Assembly: GCA_016700175.1 (NCBI GenBank)
Contig: CP065003.1
Coordinates: 1,064,001 to 1,128,000, forward strand
Length of the DNA stretch: 64,000 bases
Reading direction: 5' to 3'
Source: Acidobacteriota bacterium
GTDB taxonomy: Bacteria; Acidobacteriota; Blastocatellia; Pyrinomonadales; Pyrinomonadaceae
The notes under the pieces are model-generated. The model saw only the letters and a program-made list of their open reading frames with translations, made no database searches and was not told the DNA's origin. This document shows, one piece after another, positions 59,973-64,000 of the stretch (the stretch's first letter is position 1; the number at the start of each line of letters is the position of its first letter). The translations under genes were made by a program, and so were the position numbers.

Positions 59973-60378
59973 TTTGTCGGCGTCTTGTTCACTGCAGCAC
60001 TACTTTGCGGCTTTGAAGGAGGGCATCGAAATCTTTCTTTACAAGACGTTGTAATCGGCTTCGAAACAAGAGCTCTCGCAAAGCCGGGAAGTCCCGCTTA
60101 GAAACTAGATCATTGGACTTTGGGCCCTGAACTATCAATTCCCAGAAGTCCTTCCTGGCGGGACTGCGAGAGAAAACTGAGACTTTTTTCACTCGGAGTT
60201 CGAACCGAACCCGGGAAAAGACCTCTCGCAAAGTCGCCAAGACGCAAAGGACCGCAACGAAAGAATGATTATTACACTTGGACCTTGAAACCTTGAACTC
60301 TGAACGCTGACGGGCCGGTCGCTACCGCTCCCGGTACTGATTCTTTGAACCTTGACCCTTGAACCTTGAACGTGGAAC
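59973..60378. repeat. Repeat-filled gap at the feoB 3' end
   Basis: A heptamer tract (about 60283-60376; ttgaacc/ttgaccc/ttgaacc/ttgaacg) runs up to the feoB stop. It is preceded by ctctcgcaaag-type 9-bp units at about 60067 and 60223, with an inverted ctctcgcagtcccgc counterpart near 60160. The open frame across 59989-60240 is made of these repeats. Confidence 0.65.
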
Positions 60379-62421
60379 TTATGAGAACCCGAGGAGCTTC
60401 CCTCCCTGGTACGTCGCAAGGGCGGCAACGTATGCGATCACGGTCATATAGACGAACATGAAAACGGGCCAGCCCCAGGAGTTCGTTTCTCTCCGGACCA
60501 CTGCAAGCGTCGACATGCACTGCATTGCGAGCACAAAGAAAACCATCAGCGAAAGGGCCGTCAAAGGAGTCCACACCTTCGAACCGTCGGCGTAATGCGC
60601 TCCGCGGATCGCTCCTATCAGCGTCGGCGATTCCTCGTTCTCCTCTTCCCCGACGTTGTAAATGATGCTGAGCGTCGATACAAGAACTTCCCGTGCGGCG
60701 AACGAGGCGATGATCGCGACGCCGATCTTCCAGTCGTATCCCAGCGGCGATATCGCAGGCTCGATCGCCTGGCCGAGCCTTCCGGCATAACTGTTCTCGA
60801 GCTGTATCCGCGCCGCGCCGCCTTCGTCGCCGGCAGGAACTTCGCTCCTTGGGAAATACATCAGCGCCCATAGGATTATCGAGATCGCCAGGATCACGGT
60901 CCCGGCCCGCTTCAGGAAAAGCCAGGCGCGGGTCAGCATATTTTGGATCACCGTCCGCAGGTTCGGAATACGGTACGGCGGAAGCTCCATCACGAACGGG
61001 GGCGGCGGCGACTTGAGGATCGTCTTCTTGAGCACGAAAGCGACCGCGATCGCGACCGCGATCCCGAGCGAATACATCGCGAGCATCAGAACGGCGCCGA
61101 CCGAGATGAACCCGAACACGGTCTGGCCGGCAAAGAACGCAGCGATCATCAGCGCGTAGACCGGAAGGCGCGCGGAGCAGCTCATGAACGGAGCGATAAG
61201 GATAGTCGCGAGCCGGTCGCGCTTGTTCTCGATGGTCCTCGTCGCCATGATCCCGGGAATCGCACAAGCAAAACTGCTCATCAGCGGAAGGAACGCTTTT
61301 CCGTGCAGGCCCACGCGGCTCATCAGCTTGTCGAGAAGGAAAGCCGCGCGTGCCATGTATCCGGTGTCTTCCAGGATCGATATGAACAGAAAGAGCAAAA
61401 GGATCTGCGGCAGGAAAACGAGCACGCCTCCCACACCAGCAATGATCCCATCCACGACGAGATCCGTCAGTATCCCTTCCGGCATCGACCCGCGGACCGA
61501 CTCGCCGAGCGCGCCGAATCCCTGATCGAGCAGGTCCATCGGAAGTGCCGCCCAGGTGAAGATGGTCTGAAAAACGAGAAGCAGGATCGCGATCAGGATC
61601 AAGAGCCCGAAAAATCTGTGTGTCAGGATCTTGTCGATCTTTTCGGAGAAGTTCGCCCGCTCCGTGTCGAACGTGCCGACCGATGCCTGATAAACGTCGG
61701 AAATGAACTTGTATCTCGCAAATATCTGGCGGTTCGCTGCCTCGTCGTCCGAAAGGCTCAGGTGGATCTCGTCGGAGTGCGCGCCCGCTCCGTTTCCGGC
61801 ATCGCCGATCCAGAATGGGTCGGCCTCTTTTTCCCCGAGTATCACATCCCGGACGGCTTCAGTGATCTCGTTCAGACCGGTCCTTTCACGGGTTTTCACG
61901 CGAACCACCGGAATGCGGAGCATCGAGCTCAGTTTCTCCACGTCGATCTTCAGATCGCGCTTCTCGGCAAGGTCGACCATCGTCAGGGCGATGACAACCG
62001 GAATGTTGTACTCGATAAGCTGGGTTACGAGGTATAGGTTTCGTTCGAGATTGGTCGCATCGACGACCGCGATGATCAGGTCGGGTTTCGGAAGTCCAGG
62101 CAAGCGGCCCGTAAGGACCTCACGCGCCAGCCTTTCGTCCAGCGAGGTCGCGTCGAGGCTGTAGAGACCCGGAAGGTCGATCAGCCTTGCCGCGGGCCGT
62201 TCGGGATCGAACTTCCAGTTGCCCTCTTTCCTCTCGACGGTCACACCGGGATAATTCGCTACTTTCTGGCGAAGTCCCGTAAGAGCGTTGAACAGCGTGG
62301 TCTTTCCCGCGTTGGGGTTTCCGGCGATGGCGATCAAAAGAGGTCTCGCTCCCGGTTTCGAAGCCGAATGACCGTTTGCGGGAACCGTGCCCGGCGTATT
62401 CTCTCGTGTGTCAAAGCTCAT
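60379..62421 (-). CDS. feoB: Ferrous iron transporter B
   Basis: 680 residues, inner membrane; GTP-dependent Fe2+ uptake. The N-terminal G domain has G1 G34-NPNAGKT, G2 in NYPGVTVERKEG, G3 DLPGLYSL and a non-standard G4 LTMVDLAE (usually NMxD). The FeoB helical spacer follows, then about 9-10 membrane helices with the two Gate motifs (for example VGLHGKAFLPLMSSFACAIP with its Cys). The length is in the family range but lacks a long C-terminal tail. The ATG overlaps the feoA TGA by 4 bp. Confidence 0.95.
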   Translation of the reverse strand: MSFDTRENTPGTVPANGHSASKPGARPLLIAIAGNPNAGKTTLFNALTGLRQKVANYPGVTVERKEGNWKFDPERPAARLIDLPGLYSLDATSLDERLAREVLTGRLPGLPKPDLIIAVVDATNLERNLYLVTQLIEYNIPVVIALTMVDLAEKRDLKIDVEKLSSMLRIPVVRVKTRERTGLNEITEAVRDVILGEKEADPFWIGDAGNGAGAHSDEIHLSLSDDEAANRQIFARYKFISDVYQASVGTFDTERANFSEKIDKILTHRFFGLLILIAILLLVFQTIFTWAALPMDLLDQGFGALGESVRGSMPEGILTDLVVDGIIAGVGGVLVFLPQILLLFLFISILEDTGYMARAAFLLDKLMSRVGLHGKAFLPLMSSFACAIPGIMATRTIENKRDRLATILIAPFMSCSARLPVYALMIAAFFAGQTVFGFISVGAVLMLAMYSLGIAVAIAVAFVLKKTILKSPPPPFVMELPPYRIPNLRTVIQNMLTRAWLFLKRAGTVILAISIILWALMYFPRSEVPAGDEGGAARIQLENSYAGRLGQAIEPAISPLGYDWKIGVAIIASFAAREVLVSTLSIIYNVGEEENEESPTLIGAIRGAHYADGSKVWTPLTALSLMVFFVLAMQCMSTLAVVRRETNSWGWPVFMFVYMTVIAYVAALATYQGGKLLGFS

Positions 62422-62657
62422 TCAGTGACTTCGATCGATTCCGCCTCGTTGCGCCTCATGGCAAGGCTGTAGCCCCTTAGCCTTACTTCGATTGGGTCGC
62501 CGAAGGGCGCGGATTTGACCACTCTGATCCACACGCCCGGGACGATCCCCATCTCCATGAGCCTCTTCGGCACGGGGCCGCTGCCGGAGACTCTAAGCAC
62601 TTGGGCTTTCGTTCCGGCAGCGACATCGGCCAGTGTCAGGACCTTAATCTTTTCCAT
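62418..62657 (-). CDS. feoA: Ferrous iron transport protein A
   Basis: 79 residues. The small SH3-like FeoA domain reads LTLADVAAGTKAQVLRVSG, then LMEMGIVPGVWIRVVKSAPF, GDPIEVRLRGYSLAMRRNEA and ESIEV. It binds and supports FeoB. It overlaps feoB by 4 bp and the upstream NTF2-like gene by 14 bp, so all three are one transcript. No Fur box was evident upstream. Confidence 0.93.
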   Translation of the reverse strand: MEKIKVLTLADVAAGTKAQVLRVSGSGPVPKRLMEMGIVPGVWIRVVKSAPFGDPIEVRLRGYSLAMRRNEAESIEVTE

Positions 62658-63099
62658 CCGTGTTTCTGGGCTTCAGATCCCAAAGCACGTTTACGATCAG
62701 CCACTTGCCGTTATATTTCGCAACGTGCATGTAATCGACCCAATCCCGCATCTCGAGGCGTACAGTCGCCGTTTCGCGGAATATGTCGAGGATCTTCACA
62801 TCCTTCTTCTGTTCGGCCTTAGGGGTGTTTTTCCCGTAACCGGTCCTCGCCATCTGGACAAGACCCAGCGAAGAAAGCTCGCTGACGCGGTTTCTTCCCT
62901 CTCCCGCAGGTTCGATCCTTCTCTTTGCAAGGTCCGGCAAAAGCGCGCTTTCCATCTTAGCCGCATCGCCTTCGTACCAGCCTTCGGCATAGTTCAGCAC
63001 GGTCCGGGTGATCGCTTGCTCGGTTTCGGATTGTTGAGCGGATGCAGCGACACAAAGAAGTAGCATAAATGCCGCCGTCAGAAGTGTGTGTATCTTCAC
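62644..63099 (-). CDS. Exported NTF2-like (lumazine-binding-like) protein
   Basis: 151 residues. The start is GTG 63099, because GGAGGT lies 7-8 nt upstream. A signal peptide (LLTAAFMLLLCVAASA-Q) is followed by an NTF2-fold domain: AITRTVLNYAEGWYEGDAAK and VDYMHVAKYNGKWLIVNVLW, as in putative lumazine-binding proteins. Its cavity could bind a small ligand, but none is known. It overlaps feoA and leads the feo transcript, which suggests a role near iron uptake; this is inference. Confidence 0.8.
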   Translation of the reverse strand: MKIHTLLTAAFMLLLCVAASAQQSETEQAITRTVLNYAEGWYEGDAAKMESALLPDLAKRRIEPAGEGRNRVSELSSLGLVQMARTGYGKNTPKAEQKKDVKILDIFRETATVRLEMRDWVDYMHVAKYNGKWLIVNVLWDLKPRNTDGKD

Positions 63100-63236
63100 A
63101 AATATTACCTCCGTATGAAATACGGCGATAATACCTTAGGTGAAAGTTGAATTCAATTTCATTAAGAAACAAAAAATGCGGGTTTGCGCAGTTTCTGCCA
63201 TACGGCAAGGTCCTTGGTCGCAGGAAGGTCCAGGCG

Positions 63237-64000
63237 CTAGGGTGAGGATCGATCCATGCCGTTCGTCACCTTGAGAAGATCCGCACGGTACGGCCCCGCT
63301 TCGAGCCTCAGAGGCAGGCGCCTGCCGTCAGCGCTGAGCCATACCCGTATGTTCATCGCGTCGACCTGAGGCTCACCGGTTCGAATCGTGATCACGTTTG
63401 CCTGCCACTTTTTCCCGGACACCTCGATCTGCTCCATCACGGAAGGACGAAGCGTTATCACCTTTGCCTCGGTCCCCGCAAAGAGCGCAACCCTGGTGTC
63501 GTTAGAGGGGTTCGGAGCGCCGATCGGAGGCCGCAGGTTGAAAGCACGTACGGCATAGGCAAGCGTGAGAACGTTGTGCGTGCCGATCGGGATCTGGACC
63601 GGGGCGCCCGCCTGAACCGTTGCGGTTCCCTGCGTTTGATCGAACAGCGTCTGCTGTGAGAATTCGGAAAGAGCGCCCGCGAAGCCCAGGGTGGTTGCGA
63701 AGGGGACAAGGGTGTCCGGATCGACCCAGGCCTCGATACGGTCGGTGGCGCCGAACAGATCGTTCGCCGGGAGAGTTTCCGTAACCTGCGCCACCAGCCT
63801 CAGACTGTCGACGCCCAGGTACTGCTTGCGCTCAGACGCACTGAGCGTGACTATCGCGGCGGGAATTCCCTGCTTTGTAACCTGGTAGTCGAGGCTTTCG
63901 CCGAGCCTGAACGGAAGGTCCGGCGAGAGAGGCTGATTGTCGACATACGGTCTGGGCGTCGGAACCGGGGTCGGGGTCACGACCGGAGTGGGAGTCGGTA
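63237..64000 (-). CDS. DUF3108-domain protein, 5' end beyond the window
   Basis: At least 254 codons. The frame stays open past the window edge in a Pro/Thr/Val-rich linker (PTPTPVVTPTPVPTPRP), so the GTG at 63980 is not the true start. The visible domain fits DUF3108 (FRLGESLDYQVTKQGIPAAI, then DRIEAWVDPDTLVPFAT and MNIRVWLSADGRRLPLRLEA). This is a beta-rich periplasmic or outer-membrane-associated family of unknown function. It is not coupled to the feo genes; a gap of 137 bp follows. Confidence 0.8.
   Translation of the reverse strand, partial: PTPTPVVTPTPVPTPRPYVDNQPLSPDLPFRLGESLDYQVTKQGIPAAIVTLSASERKQYLGVDSLRLVAQVTETLPANDLFGATDRIEAWVDPDTLVPFATTLGFAGALSEFSQQTLFDQTQGTATVQAGAPVQIPIGTHNVLTLAYAVRAFNLRPPIGAPNPSNDTRVALFAGTEAKVITLRPSVMEQIEVSGKKWQANVITIRTGEPQVDAMNIRVWLSADGRRLPLRLEAGPYRADLLKVTNGMDRSSP

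Noticed and set aside
59989..60240. 83-codon minus-strand open frame downstream of feoB
   Set aside because: Built from ctctcgcaaag repeats and their inverted copy; no ribosome site and no domain pattern.

Overview
The window looks like a chromosome segment of an Acidobacteriota bacterium, most likely class Blastocatellia. I infer this from gene content alone: an Oar-like TonB receptor with a carboxypeptidase-regulatory domain, a tricorn-like S41 protease, many S12 serine hydrolases, an EF-G paralog, a large TPR lipid-free secreted protein, and GC-rich intergenic simple repeats. No rRNA or phylogenetic marker was compared. Most genes lie on the minus strand.

Layout. (1) 1-4.7 kb: a secreted choice-of-anchor-D/FG-GAP protein gene cut in two by a 736-bp IS1595-family element with a perfect 8-bp target duplication. 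(2) 4.7-21 kb: a defence island. It holds decayed hsdR 3' ends, a DUF4268 nuclease-like protein, an M48 protease pair, and a type I restriction-modification system. hsdM and hsdS are separated from hsdR by two HEPN-type proteins (abortive infection family and DUF3644), a DUF262-DUF1524-AlbA fusion, a secreted DUF4177-like protein and a wrecked OLD-like ATPase. (3) 21.6-46.2 kb: a peptide and D-amino-acid utilisation cluster. It has four S12 serine hydrolases, an M19 dipeptidase homologue, two D-aminoacylase homologues, an S15/CocE hydrolase, a tricorn-like protease and a TonB receptor on the minus strand. Divergent from these are a MurR/RpiR regulator, a GNAT acyltransferase and an N-succinylamino-acid racemase/dipeptide epimerase-like enzyme. 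I read this as outer-membrane uptake and breakdown of D-residue-containing (murein-type) peptides, with D-to-L inversion through N-acyl intermediates. That is a hypothesis. (4) 46.3-48 kb: a DUF5675-like gene, a lysozyme-like gene and tRNA-Lys. (5) 48.1-56 kb: a second identical IS copy, purA, a GNAT gene, murB, a TPR protein and an EF-G paralog. (6) 56.7-64 kb: a small membrane protein, a Cu+-type P1B ATPase, the feoA-feoB operon with a separate 45-residue Cys-rich Feo-associated protein, an NTF2-like protein and the 3' part of a DUF3108 gene that runs off the end.

Intergenic DNA is unusual. It contains degenerate tracts of strict 7-bp period at a dozen or so places. Several begin at, or contain, the stop codon of the neighbouring gene (hsdR, the M19 gene, purA, a GNAT gene, feoB, a decayed hsdR end), and one 13-unit array abuts the purA start codon. 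A second family has 9-bp period and in two places forms matched 27-bp inverted arms about 81 bp apart. Larger 66-bp, 132-bp and 166-bp tandem repeats and palindromic hairpin repeats fill other gaps.
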